Below are positions 54,162 to 62,891 of a stretch of 64,000 bases of DNA, piece by piece. Under the pieces are notes generated by a model that was given only the letters and a program-made list of their open reading frames with translations, had not been told where the DNA came from and ran no database searches. Origin of the DNA: Rhodococcoides kyotonense (GTDB lineage: Bacteria > Actinomycetota > Actinomycetes > Mycobacteriales > Mycobacteriaceae); contig NZ_LVHI01000001.1 of NCBI RefSeq assembly GCF_001645385.1, forward strand, positions 73,835 through 137,834. Direction: 5' to 3'. The translations under genes were made by a program, and so were the position numbers. The stretch's first letter is position 1, and the number at the start of each line of letters is the position of its first letter.

Positions 54162-55571
54162 GTGGCTCCGATCCGACTGCCCGTCTCCACCTTCGATTTC
54201 CGAGCAATCAGATCCGAGTTCGATCTGCGAGAGGCGTTCTTCGACGACGCCATGGCCGAGGCGGCGGCGCCCGTCGATCGGTACGCGGCCGAGCGTGACG
54301 ATCGCACCGACCTCGCGCTGGTGACCATCGACCCGCCAGGGTCGATGGATCTCGACCAGGCAGTCCACATCGAGAGAGTGGCGTCGGGATTCGTGGTTCA
54401 TTACGCGATCGCCGACGTCGGTGCGCTCGTCGCGCCCGGCGGGGCACTGGACGCCGAGACGCGGGAGCGCGGCCAGACGTACTACTTGCCCGACGAATCG
54501 GTACCGCTGCACCCCAGGGTGCTCTCGGAAGGATCGGCGAGCTTGTTGCCGAACGAAACTCGGGCGGCCGCGTTGTGGCGCATCGAGCTGGACTCGAACG
54601 GTGAGGCGGTCGCGTGGACCGTCTCCCGAGCTCTTGTGAAGTCGGTCGCACGACTCGACTACGCCGGTGTGCAGGCGGATTTCGACGCGGGCACACCACA
54701 CCCGTCGATCGCGGCGCTGGCGGAATTCGGGGCGCTGCGCGCTCAGGCGGCAGTGCTGCGTGGGTCGATCGACATCACGTTGCCCGAACAGGAGGTCGTG
54801 CGCGACGGCGATTCCTGGCGTATCGAACTGCAGGGCCGAACCGACGTCGACGCATGGAACGCCGAGGTGTCGCTGCTGACCGGGATGTGCGCGGCACGCA
54901 TCATGCTCGACGCGCGGGTCGGGTTGTTGCGAACGCTTCCGCCTGCGTCGGAGGACGCGCTGGCCACCCTGCGGACCACCGCGGACACGCTCGGAATCGA
55001 GTGGCCTGCGGGTGCGTCGGCAGGCGCAGTTCTCGCGGGTCTGCCGCGTGACGCACCGGAGACCCTGGCGATGATGACCGAGGCGACCGGTCTGCTGCGG
55101 GGCGCGGACTACGCCGCCTTCGACGGGGAGTTGCCGCCCGTGACCGAGCACGCGGGAATCGGTGCGCCGTACGCGCACGTCACCGCGCCGCTGCGGAGAC
55201 TGTCGGATCGGTACGCCACCGAGGTCTGTCTCGCCGTCGTAGGCGACACGGAGATTCCGGTGTGGGCACGCACGGCGTTGCCGGACCTGCCGGCCGTGAT
55301 GCGTTCGTCGGATTCGACCGCGTCGAAGGTCGATCGCGCCTGCATCGACCTGACCGAGGCGACGGTGCTGGCCGGACGCGTCGGCGAGGAGTTCGGGGCG
55401 CTCGTGCTGCGGGGAGCGGACGGCAAACGCGATGCCGAAGTGTTCCTCGACGATCCCATCGTCATCGGCAAGTGCACCGGTGAGCCACCGGAGGGGGAGA
55501 AGGTGACGGTACGGCTCACCGTCGCCGACACCGACTCCCGCCGTATCCAGTTCGGATACGAATCACCGTAG
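54162..55571 (+). CDS. RNB-domain ribonuclease (RNase II family)
   Basis: A 469-residue protein with an RNase II/R catalytic domain. The metal-binding aspartates are in D-P-P-G-S-M-D-L-D-Q-A-V near residue 47, and the Y-A-I-A-D-V-G segment with E-R-G-Q-T-Y-Y-L-P-D near 105 matches the fold; C-terminal A-H-V-T-A-P-L-R-R-L-S-D-R-Y is the family signature. It lacks the cold-shock and S1 RNA-binding domains of RNase R, a shortened form usual in actinobacteria. GTG 54162 is used; the long upstream open frame crosses rnpB and is not coding. It is convergent with pip, overlapping by nine bases. Confidence 0.88.
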   Translation: MAPIRLPVSTFDFRAIRSEFDLREAFFDDAMAEAAAPVDRYAAERDDRTDLALVTIDPPGSMDLDQAVHIERVASGFVVHYAIADVGALVAPGGALDAETRERGQTYYLPDESVPLHPRVLSEGSASLLPNETRAAALWRIELDSNGEAVAWTVSRALVKSVARLDYAGVQADFDAGTPHPSIAALAEFGALRAQAAVLRGSIDITLPEQEVVRDGDSWRIELQGRTDVDAWNAEVSLLTGMCAARIMLDARVGLLRTLPPASEDALATLRTTADTLGIEWPAGASAGAVLAGLPRDAPETLAMMTEATGLLRGADYAAFDGELPPVTEHAGIGAPYAHVTAPLRRLSDRYATEVCLAVVGDTEIPVWARTALPDLPAVMRSSDSTASKVDRACIDLTEATVLAGRVGEEFGALVLRGADGKRDAEVFLDDPIVIGKCTGEPPEGEKVTVRLTVADTDSRRIQFGYESP

Positions 55572-56540
55572 CGAGGCGAACCTGTCCGTGGCCTGCACGA
55601 GGTGGTGGACGATGCCGGGCTCGCTCGCCGAGTGCCCGGCGTCGTCGACGACGATCAGTTCGGCACCGGGCCATGCCTTGTGCAGGGCGTATGCGCTCGT
55701 CGCCGGACAGACCACGTCGTACCGGCCCTGAACGATGACGCCGGGGATGCCGTCGAGCAGATGCGCGTCGTCCAACAGCTGGTTCTCCCGCAGGAATCCG
55801 CCGTTGACGAAGTAGTGGTTCTCGATGCCGGCGAACGCCGAGGCGAACCGTGGGTCCTCGTTCTCGGCGATCTGCTCCGGCCGAGGCAACAGGTAGCTCG
55901 TCGCCGCCTCCCAGGACGACCACGCGACCGCCGCTGCCGTCGCGACGTCACGATCGTCCGACGTCAGAAGCCGGTGGTAGACCTCGACCAGATCGCCGGT
56001 CCGCTCGGCCTCGGGAACCGGGGCGAGAAATCTCTCCCACTGCTCCGGGAAGAGGTGGCCTGCGCCGCCGTTGTAGTACCAGTCGATCTCACTGCGCCGC
56101 AGCAGGAAGATGCCTCGGAGAATCAGCCCGACGACGCGGTCGCGGTGGCTCTGCGCATACGCAAGCGACAGCGTCGAACCCCACGAACCACCGAACACGA
56201 GCCACCGCTCGACACCGAGATGCGTGCGCAGCGTTTCGATGTCGGCGATCAAGCGGTCGGTCGTGTTGACCGAGAGGTCCGCGCCGTCGGCGATGTGAGG
56301 CGTCGACTGTCCGCATCCCCGCTGATCGAACAGCACGATCCGGTACACCGCCGGGTCGAAGTACCGACGCTGCGCCGGACCGGTGCCGCCGCCGGGACCA
56401 CCGTGCACGAAGACCACCGGGGCGCCCGACGGGTTACCGCTGGTTTCCCAGTAGATGCGTTGATTGTCGCCGACGTCGAGGTGGCCTGCGTCGTACGGTT
56501 CGATGGGCGGATACAGCTCGGTGGCGTACGTCTGCGTCAC
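55563..56540 (-). CDS. pip: Proline iminopeptidase
   Basis: A 325-residue alpha/beta hydrolase of peptidase family S33 that releases N-terminal proline from peptides. The oxyanion motif H-G-G-P-G-G-G is near residue 45, the nucleophile serine lies in G-G-S-W-G-S near 117, and the catalytic aspartate and histidine are in R-Y-D-V-V and A-G-H-S-A near the C-terminus. It is cytoplasmic. The start is GTG 56540, three bases after the lipoprotein stop, so the two form an operon. Confidence 0.9.
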   Translation of the reverse strand: MTQTYATELYPPIEPYDAGHLDVGDNQRIYWETSGNPSGAPVVFVHGGPGGGTGPAQRRYFDPAVYRIVLFDQRGCGQSTPHIADGADLSVNTTDRLIADIETLRTHLGVERWLVFGGSWGSTLSLAYAQSHRDRVVGLILRGIFLLRRSEIDWYYNGGAGHLFPEQWERFLAPVPEAERTGDLVEVYHRLLTSDDRDVATAAAVAWSSWEAATSYLLPRPEQIAENEDPRFASAFAGIENHYFVNGGFLRENQLLDDAHLLDGIPGVIVQGRYDVVCPATSAYALHKAWPGAELIVVDDAGHSASEPGIVHHLVQATDRFASLR

Positions 56541-56543
56541 CGG

Positions 56544-56996
56544 TCAGAACCCGACCAGACCCGACGCGAGGTCGGGGAGGTCGAGGGAGCGCATGGCTTC
56601 GTCGCGCACCTCGGGGCAAGTGGCGATGGTGACGGTGTCGACGATCGAACGGTCCTGGATCACCTGAACGTTGATCGCGCCGCTCTGCGCCGCCCATGTC
56701 TGCACGACGATGTTCAATCCGCCGCGCCCCAGCGTCGGACCCTGGATGCGCCACTCCTGCAGTTGCTGTTCGAGGTCGGTGCACAACTGCTGGGCCTGCT
56801 GATCGGTGACGGCGGGACCGGTCGCGGCGGGGGTCGTCGTCGGCGCTGCCGAGGTGGTGGTGGTCGTCAGGGACGAGGACGAGCCCGTCGACGTCGAATC
56901 GGTGCTGCATGCGGTAGCCGCTGCAACGACGGCAGCCGCCCCCACGAGGGAGACGGCTGCCGATGCGAGCGTGTCACGTGTCGGTCGTGAGTTCAT
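56544..56996 (-). CDS. Putative lipoprotein
   Basis: A 150-residue exported protein. The signal peptide ends in a lipobox-like A-T-A-C with Cys30 as the likely lipidated residue; a Ser/Thr-rich linker follows (about 31-60), then a compact domain with two further cysteines (Q-L-C-T-D-L and I-A-T-C-P-E-V) that could form a disulphide. I do not recognise a functional family. It is the first gene of a unit with pip. Confidence 0.75.
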   Translation of the reverse strand: MNSRPTRDTLASAAVSLVGAAAVVAAATACSTDSTSTGSSSSLTTTTTSAAPTTTPAATGPAVTDQQAQQLCTDLEQQLQEWRIQGPTLGRGGLNIVVQTWAAQSGAINVQVIQDRSIVDTVTIATCPEVRDEAMRSLDLPDLASGLVGF

Positions 56997-57037
56997 GGCA
57001 CAGAGTGTGCCATCTCCGGCGCGGACGCCGGATCTTC

Positions 57038-57883
57038 TCAGTAGCTGTGTTCGGGACCGGGGAAGACACCACTGCGCACCTCGGCCAGGTACGTCGCGGC
57101 GGCGGTGCGGAGTTCGTCACCGACGTGGCCGAACTTCTTCACGAACTTGGCCGTCTTGCCGCTGGTGTAGCCGGCCATGTCCTGCCACACGAGAACCTGT
57201 GCGTCGGTCTCGTTGCCCGCGCCGATTCCGACCGTCGGGATCGACAACTTGCGGGTCACCTGACCGGCGAGGTCGGCGGGCACCATCTCCATGACGACCG
57301 AGAACGCGCCTGCTTCCTGGACCGCGATGGCGTCGGCGACGAGCTGATCGGCACCGTCACCACGACCCTGGATGCGGAAGCCACCGAGCCCGTTGACGCT
57401 CTGCGGCGTGAATCCGATGTGCGCCATGACCGGAATTCCTGCCGCGGAGATGGCTGCGATCTGATCGGCGACGCGTTCGCCACCCTCGAGCTTGACGGCG
57501 TGCGCGAGGCCTTCCTTGAGGAAACGCGTCGCGGTCTCGAGCGCCTGCTGCGGCGACGCCTCGTACGTTCCGAACGGCAGGTCGGCGACCACCAGTGCGT
57601 TGGGTGCTCCCCGGACGACGCCGCGGACGAGGGGCAGCAGTTCGTCGACGGTGACGGGGACCGTCGTGTCGTAGCCGTAGACGACGTTGGCCGCCGAGTC
57701 CCCGACGAGCAGCACGGGGATACCGGCTTCTTCGAAGATGCGGGCGCTCGAATAGTCGTAGGCGGTGAGCATGGCCCACCGCTCGCCCTCGGCCTTCATC
57801 TGCAGAAGGTGATGAGTGCGGGTCTTGCGAGTCAATCCGGATACCGAGGCGTCGGACGCGCCATAGACGGAGTTGTCGGACAT
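57038..57883 (-). CDS. panB: 3-methyl-2-oxobutanoate hydroxymethyltransferase PanB
   Basis: A 281-residue TIM-barrel enzyme that adds a hydroxymethyl group from methylenetetrahydrofolate to ketoisovalerate, giving ketopantoate for coenzyme A synthesis. Metal and substrate residues are seen in [11 protein letters not shown] near residue 60, V-K-L-E-G-G near 130 and M-A-H-I-G-F-T-P-Q near 155; the catalytic glutamate is in V-M-E-M-V-P. ATG 57883 has an adequate ribosome site. nadE lies 117 bases upstream on the same strand, so both cofactor genes may be expressed together. Confidence 0.94.
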   Translation of the reverse strand: MSDNSVYGASDASVSGLTRKTRTHHLLQMKAEGERWAMLTAYDYSSARIFEEAGIPVLLVGDSAANVVYGYDTTVPVTVDELLPLVRGVVRGAPNALVVADLPFGTYEASPQQALETATRFLKEGLAHAVKLEGGERVADQIAAISAAGIPVMAHIGFTPQSVNGLGGFRIQGRGDGADQLVADAIAVQEAGAFSVVMEMVPADLAGQVTRKLSIPTVGIGAGNETDAQVLVWQDMAGYTSGKTAKFVKKFGHVGDELRTAAATYLAEVRSGVFPGPEHSY

Positions 57884-58000
57884 CTTTGTCCCTTTCGGTT
57901 CCTCGAGGCCCGCCTGCGGGTCCCCGGGATGGGGTTGATGACGTCCTTCAGTCTGCCACCGACCGACGGCGAGCCCGAGAGGTCCTGTCAGTGCAATACA

Positions 58001-59725
58001 TCACATTCGTTCCTCGTGCGAACGGAACGCGTTCGTGACGGGCATCCGCCGATCGCGCCCGAACGCGCGCGAGGTGACCTTGGTGCCGATCGGATACTGC
58101 CTGCGCTTGTACTCGGCCGCGTCGACCCTCTGCAGGATGTCGGCGACGGTGTCTCGGTCGTACCCGGCAGCGACGATGTCGTGCAGGCCCTGATCGCAAT
58201 CGACGTAGCGGTACAGAATCGCGTCGAGCTCGTCGTAGTCGGGCAGTGAATCGGTGTCGAGCTGGCCGGGACGCAGCTCAGCCGACGGTGCCTTGTCGAT
58301 GCTCGACTCGGGAACGGGCGGGACCTCGCCGCGCTCGGTAGCCGCTTTGTTGCGCCACCGCGCGAGGTCGCGGACGAGCGACTTCGGAACGTCCTTGATG
58401 GGTGCGTATCCGCCGATGGCGTCGCCGTAGATCGTCGAATAGCCGACGGCCAATTCGGATTTGTTGCCCGTCGCCAACACCAGATGGCCCGTCTCGTTCG
58501 ATACGGCCATCAACGTCATTCCGCGGCAGCGGGCTTGGATGTTCTCCTCGGCGAGACCGTGGAGTCCGAGGGTGCGCACGAATACTTCCACCATCGGCTC
58601 CACCGATTGGGTGCGGAAGTGAAGCCCGGTGCGACGCGCGAGTTCGGCTGCGTCACTGCGTGAATGGTCCGACGAGTACCGCGAGGGCATCGAGATGCCG
58701 TGAACGGCGTCGCTCCCCAGCGAGTCGACGGCGATCGCGGCGACGACGGCCGAGTCGATCCCACCCGACAGGCCCAGCACGACGGATCGGAAACCGTTCT
58801 TGTGCATGTAGTCTCGCAGTCCGGTGACCAGTGCTGCCCACACCTGTTCCTCGTCGGGCTTCGAATCGGCGACGATCTCGTCTCGTCGATCCCATCCGCG
58901 AACGACGATGTCGGACACGGTGTTTCGGTCGACGGTCCAGCCGGGCACGTCGTCGCGATCGGGTCGCGGGTGGTCGGGTAGATCGACGTCGACGCAGAGC
59001 AGGTCCTCGGAGAACTGTCGAGCACGACCGAGCAGGCGCCCGTCGCGCGCGACGACCAGGCTGCCGCCGTCGAACACGAGCTCGTCCTGCCCCCCGACCA
59101 GATTGACGTACGCTACAACCGCGCCCGCTTCGGCAGCTCGTCGTTCGACGACCGACCGGCGGATGTGGTCCTTGCCGCGCTCGAACGGGCTCGCATTCAG
59201 GCAGAGAAGGACGTCGACACCTGCGGCCGAGTACGCGGGAACCGGGCCACCGGGCTGCCAGATGTCCTCGCAGATCACGACGCCGACGCGGTGATCGCCG
59301 ATGCTGGTGATGCTCAGTCGCGATCCGAGTGCGAAGTACCTGGCCTCGTCGAACACGCGGTACGTCGGCAGGGCGACCTTGTCGTAGTGCGAGAGGACTT
59401 CGCCCCGGAACAGCACGGCCGCACTGTTGCGGGCGCCCGCGAGGTCGCGGTCCAGATATCCGACGACGGTGACGATGTCTCCGCAGCCTGCACGGTCCAG
59501 GGCGTCGGCGAGCCGTCGCACGGCATCTCTACCTGCGTCGGCGAAGGCCGGAGTCAGCGCGAGGTCTTCGACGGGATAGCCCGTCAGCGCCATCTCGGGG
59601 AACAGGACGATCTGCGCGCTTTCTTCGACGGCACGCCTCGCCCACGACACGATCAGCGCGGCATTGCCTTCCAGGTCGCCCACCGTCGGATTGATCTGAG
59701 CAAGAGCGATTCGCAGTGCCTGCAC
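58001..59725 (-). CDS. nadE: Glutamine-dependent NAD+ synthetase
   Basis: A 574-residue two-domain enzyme making NAD from deamido-NAD. The N-terminal nitrilase-type glutaminase domain has Glu in F-P-E-M-A-L-T-G, Lys in D-K-V-A-L-P-T-Y and Cys in V-V-I-C-E-D-I-W; the C-terminal synthetase domain has the P-loop G-L-S-G-G-I-D-S-A. It is shorter than the 679-residue M. tuberculosis enzyme and matches the second bacterial type. GTG 59725 is chosen because the conserved region starts at once (R-I-A-L-A-Q-I-N-P); an ATG at 59782 would overlap the divergent gene. Confidence 0.92.
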   Translation of the reverse strand: MQALRIALAQINPTVGDLEGNAALIVSWARRAVEESAQIVLFPEMALTGYPVEDLALTPAFADAGRDAVRRLADALDRAGCGDIVTVVGYLDRDLAGARNSAAVLFRGEVLSHYDKVALPTYRVFDEARYFALGSRLSITSIGDHRVGVVICEDIWQPGGPVPAYSAAGVDVLLCLNASPFERGKDHIRRSVVERRAAEAGAVVAYVNLVGGQDELVFDGGSLVVARDGRLLGRARQFSEDLLCVDVDLPDHPRPDRDDVPGWTVDRNTVSDIVVRGWDRRDEIVADSKPDEEQVWAALVTGLRDYMHKNGFRSVVLGLSGGIDSAVVAAIAVDSLGSDAVHGISMPSRYSSDHSRSDAAELARRTGLHFRTQSVEPMVEVFVRTLGLHGLAEENIQARCRGMTLMAVSNETGHLVLATGNKSELAVGYSTIYGDAIGGYAPIKDVPKSLVRDLARWRNKAATERGEVPPVPESSIDKAPSAELRPGQLDTDSLPDYDELDAILYRYVDCDQGLHDIVAAGYDRDTVADILQRVDAAEYKRRQYPIGTKVTSRAFGRDRRMPVTNAFRSHEERM

Positions 59726-59780
59726 GGGTCGGATCTTAAAGGCGTCCTCGGCACTTCGCTCGGCGTGCTCTGGCAACATC

Positions 59781-61349
59781 ATGTCGATGAAGTCGTCGAC
59801 AGCGGGTGTCGCAGCGTTCGTCGCGGTCGCAGTGCTCTGCGTTCAGGGATGCGCGCAACCCGAGTCCACCGTGGGGGCTCCGGAGGCAGAGCCGGCGGAG
59901 GAATCGACGCCCGGTGCGGGCGTGATTCCTCCTGGGCTGGAGCAGTTCTACACCCAGACCCTGGGCTGGGAATCGTGCGACAGCTACGACACCGACGAAT
60001 CGCTGATCGGCACCGATCTCGAATGCGCGAAGGTGACCGTGCCATTGGACTACGCGGACCCGGCAGGCGCCACCGCCGAAGTCGCGATCTCGCGCGCGCG
60101 TGCGACCGGAGACAAGATCGGTTCGATTCTGTTCAACCCGGGCGGGCCGGGAGCCTCCGGGCTGTACCTGGCGACGCAGGCCGAGGGCTCGGCCGTCTCG
60201 GAACGGTTCGACCGCATCGGATTCGACCCGCGCGGGATCGGCGCGTCGACCCCGGCGGTCAGGTGTCTGACGGCCGAGGAGACCGACGAGCAACGCAGCG
60301 AGAACGACGTCGACATGTCGCCCGAAGGCATCGCCGAGACCGAGGACGATCACCGCGACTACGCGGCCAAATGCGCGGAGCGGACCGGCGCCGACGTTCT
60401 CGAACACGTCGGCACGCAGGAGGTCGTCCGAGACATGGACGTCATCCGTTCGGTCCTCGGGGACGACAAGCTCACCTACGTCGGATTCTCCTACGGCACG
60501 CGGATCGGCAGCACGTACGCCGAGACGTTCCCCACCAACGTCCGCGCGATGGTTCTCGACGGCGCACTCGATCCCGAACAGAGTCCCGTCGACGAGGCGG
60601 TCGAGCAGGGTGCTGCCTTCCAGAAGGCATTCGACGGATTCGCGGCGAGTTGTGCGGAAGCGTCGAACTGCGCGCTCGGCTCCGACCCGATGGAGGCGAA
60701 CCGGACGTTCCGCGAACTCGTCGACCCGTTGCTGGCCACGCCTGCCGAGACGACCGATCCGCGCGGCCTCGGCTACGACGACGCGTTGACCGGGGTGCAG
60801 CAGGCTCTGTACTCCGAGAGTCTCTGGCGTGTGCTGCGGGTCGGGTTGGCAGAGCTGCAGGAGGGCAGGGGAGACACCCTGCTCAGGCTCGCGGACACCT
60901 ATTCCGGTCGTCTCGAGGACGGGTCCTACTCGAACCTCGACGACGCCTTCAACGCGATCCGCTGCGTCGACGACCCTCCGGTCACCGACCGGGCCGAGGC
61001 GAGCGAGGCCGACAGGCGATACCGCGAGGCAGCGCCGTTCCTCGACGACGGTCGCGGTACCGGTCAGGCGCCGCTGGATCTGTGCGCGTTCTGGCCCGTG
61101 AAGAACACGAGTACTCCGCACACCGTCTCCGCGCCCGGTGTGCCGAAGCTGGTCGTGGTGTCGACGACCTTCGACCCCGCGACGCCGTATCAGGCGGGTG
61201 TCGAGCTCGCCGCACAGCTCGGCGCCGACCTCGTGACGTACCAGGGAACGCAGCACACCGTCGCGTTCTCCGGCGTGCCGTGCATCGACGATCCGCTGAT
61301 CGATTACCTCGTCGACCTCGTCCCGCCAGGTAACGATTTGGTGTGCTGA
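59781..61349 (+). CDS. Secreted alpha/beta hydrolase lipoprotein (Hip1/CaeA-like)
   Basis: A 522-residue exported serine hydrolase. The signal peptide ends in lipobox V-Q-G-C (Cys24). The alpha/beta hydrolase core has the oxyanion motif N-P-G-G-P-G-A-S-G, the nucleophile in G-F-S-Y-G-T-R, aspartate in T-F-D-P-A-T-P, and histidine in G-T-Q-H-T-V. The C-terminal TAP-like domain is present. Position next to panB and glnA2 matches M. tuberculosis Rv2224c (Hip1/CaeA), a cell-envelope protease that cleaves GroEL2. ATG 59781 (or 59787) is the start. Substrate inference is by analogy only. Confidence 0.88.
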   Translation: MSMKSSTAGVAAFVAVAVLCVQGCAQPESTVGAPEAEPAEESTPGAGVIPPGLEQFYTQTLGWESCDSYDTDESLIGTDLECAKVTVPLDYADPAGATAEVAISRARATGDKIGSILFNPGGPGASGLYLATQAEGSAVSERFDRIGFDPRGIGASTPAVRCLTAEETDEQRSENDVDMSPEGIAETEDDHRDYAAKCAERTGADVLEHVGTQEVVRDMDVIRSVLGDDKLTYVGFSYGTRIGSTYAETFPTNVRAMVLDGALDPEQSPVDEAVEQGAAFQKAFDGFAASCAEASNCALGSDPMEANRTFRELVDPLLATPAETTDPRGLGYDDALTGVQQALYSESLWRVLRVGLAELQEGRGDTLLRLADTYSGRLEDGSYSNLDDAFNAIRCVDDPPVTDRAEASEADRRYREAAPFLDDGRGTGQAPLDLCAFWPVKNTSTPHTVSAPGVPKLVVVSTTFDPATPYQAGVELAAQLGADLVTYQGTQHTVAFSGVPCIDDPLIDYLVDLVPPGNDLVC

Positions 61350-61410
61350 TCTGTCTCACCCGCACGTCCGGGCTGGTGAGAGTGGCCGGATGTGAGACCG
61401 AATTCACGAT

Positions 61411-61426
61411 GTAACACAGATTTAAC
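61411..61426 (+). promoter_or_regulatory. GlnR-like box upstream of glnA2
   Basis: GTAAC-N6-TTAAC, resembling the a/b half sites of actinobacterial GlnR (GTNAC-N6-GAAAC), ends 23 bases before the glnA2 start. It could link glnA2 to nitrogen control. Only one clear pair of half sites is seen. Confidence 0.45.
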
Positions 61427-61449
61427 GCGGTTTGCTTACTCTCGCGGAC

Positions 61450-62790
61450 ATGGATCGCCAAAAGGAATTCGTGCTCCGGACTCTGGAGGAGCGCGACATC
61501 CGCTTCGTCCGCCTGTGGTTCACCGATGTCCTGGGGTACCTCAAATCGGTCGCGATCGCACCGGCGGAACTCGAAGGCGCATTCGACGAAGGCATCGGCT
61601 TCGACGGCAGCGCGATCGAGGGATTCGCGCGCGTGTCCGAGGCCGACACCGTCGCGAAGCCCGATCCGTCGACATTCCAGATCCTGCCGTGGTCCACGAG
61701 CAAGGGGCATCAGCACTCCGCGCGTATGTTCTGCGACATCGCCATGCCCGACGGCTCGCCGTCCTGGGCCGACTCGCGCCACGTGCTGCGTCGTCAGCTC
61801 AGCAAGGCCGCAGACCTCGGCTTCAGCTGCTACGTGCACCCCGAGATCGAGTTCTTCCTCCTCAAGGACAGCCCCGAGGACGGCACTCCGCCCACCCCCG
61901 CGGACAACGGCGGCTACTTCGACCAGGCGGTCCACGATTCGGCGCCGAATTTCCGGCGGCACGCGATCGACGCACTCGAATCGATGGGAATCTCCGTCGA
62001 GTTCAGTCACCACGAAACCGCTCCCGGCCAGCAGGAGATCGACCTGCGCTACGCCGACGCGCTCTCCATGGCGGACAACATCATGACGTTCCGCTACGTC
62101 GTCAAGGAGGTGGCGATCGAGGAGGGCGTCCGCGCGACGTTCATGCCGAAGCCGTTCAGCGATCATGCAGGCTCGGCGATGCACACCCACATGAGCCTGT
62201 TCGAAGGTGACACCAACGCCTTCCACAACCCCGACGATCCGATGCAGCTGTCGGAGACCGGCAAGTCGTTCATCGCCGGAATTCTCGAGCACGCCAACGA
62301 GATCAGTGCGGTGACGAACCAGTGGGTCAACTCGTACAAGCGACTCGTGCGCGGCGGCGAGGCGCCGACGGCCGCGTCGTGGGGTCCGTCCAACCGATCG
62401 GCTTTGATCCGCGTCCCGATGTACACCCCGAACAAGGCGTCGTCGCGACGCGTCGAGATCCGTAGCCCTGATTCGGCGTGCAACCCGTACCTGGCGTTCG
62501 CGGTTCTTCTCGCTGCCGGCCTGCGCGGCATCGAGAAGGGTTACACCCTGCCTCCCGAGGCGGAAGAAGACGTCTGGGCATTGACGTCGGCCGAGCGTCG
62601 AGCCATGGGCTACAAAGAACTTCCCGGAAGCCTGGATCAGGCTCTGAACGCGATGGAGAGCTCGGAACTCGTCGCGGAGGCTCTCGGCGAGCACGTCTTC
62701 GACTTCTTCCTGCGCAACAAGCGTCGCGAGTGGGAGGAGTACCGCAGCCACGTCACGCCGTACGAGTTGAAGGCCTACCTCGGTCTTTAG
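61450..62790 (+). CDS. glnA2: Type I glutamine synthetase family protein GlnA2
   Basis: A 446-residue glutamine-synthetase-fold ligase. The beta-grasp domain is at the N-terminus (G-F-D-G-S-A-I-E-G), catalytic segments H-P-E-I-E-F-F and H-T-H-M-S-L-F follow, and N-P-Y-L-A-F-A-V-L-L is near residue 345. Length and neighbours (Hip1-like gene, glnE) match M. tuberculosis GlnA2. GlnA2-type proteins may make glutamine, but in Streptomyces some gamma-glutamylate polyamines instead, so the true substrate is open. ATG 61450 is the start. A GlnR-like box lies just upstream. Confidence 0.9.
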   Translation: MDRQKEFVLRTLEERDIRFVRLWFTDVLGYLKSVAIAPAELEGAFDEGIGFDGSAIEGFARVSEADTVAKPDPSTFQILPWSTSKGHQHSARMFCDIAMPDGSPSWADSRHVLRRQLSKAADLGFSCYVHPEIEFFLLKDSPEDGTPPTPADNGGYFDQAVHDSAPNFRRHAIDALESMGISVEFSHHETAPGQQEIDLRYADALSMADNIMTFRYVVKEVAIEEGVRATFMPKPFSDHAGSAMHTHMSLFEGDTNAFHNPDDPMQLSETGKSFIAGILEHANEISAVTNQWVNSYKRLVRGGEAPTAASWGPSNRSALIRVPMYTPNKASSRRVEIRSPDSACNPYLAFAVLLAAGLRGIEKGYTLPPEAEEDVWALTSAERRAMGYKELPGSLDQALNAMESSELVAEALGEHVFDFFLRNKRREWEEYRSHVTPYELKAYLGL

Positions 62791-62891
62791 CTCCCCGGTG
62801 TCGGGATGCACTAGGTTCTAGTGGTCGGAGAACGTCGAGTATCCCTGCGGTGAGGTGAATCTGTGTCACGCCAGAGTCGAGGTGTTCGCTG

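Noticed and set aside
59726-59782. ATG 59782 as the nadE start
   Set aside because: It overlaps the start of the divergent lipoprotein gene and adds residues outside the conserved enzyme; GTG 59725 fits the family.
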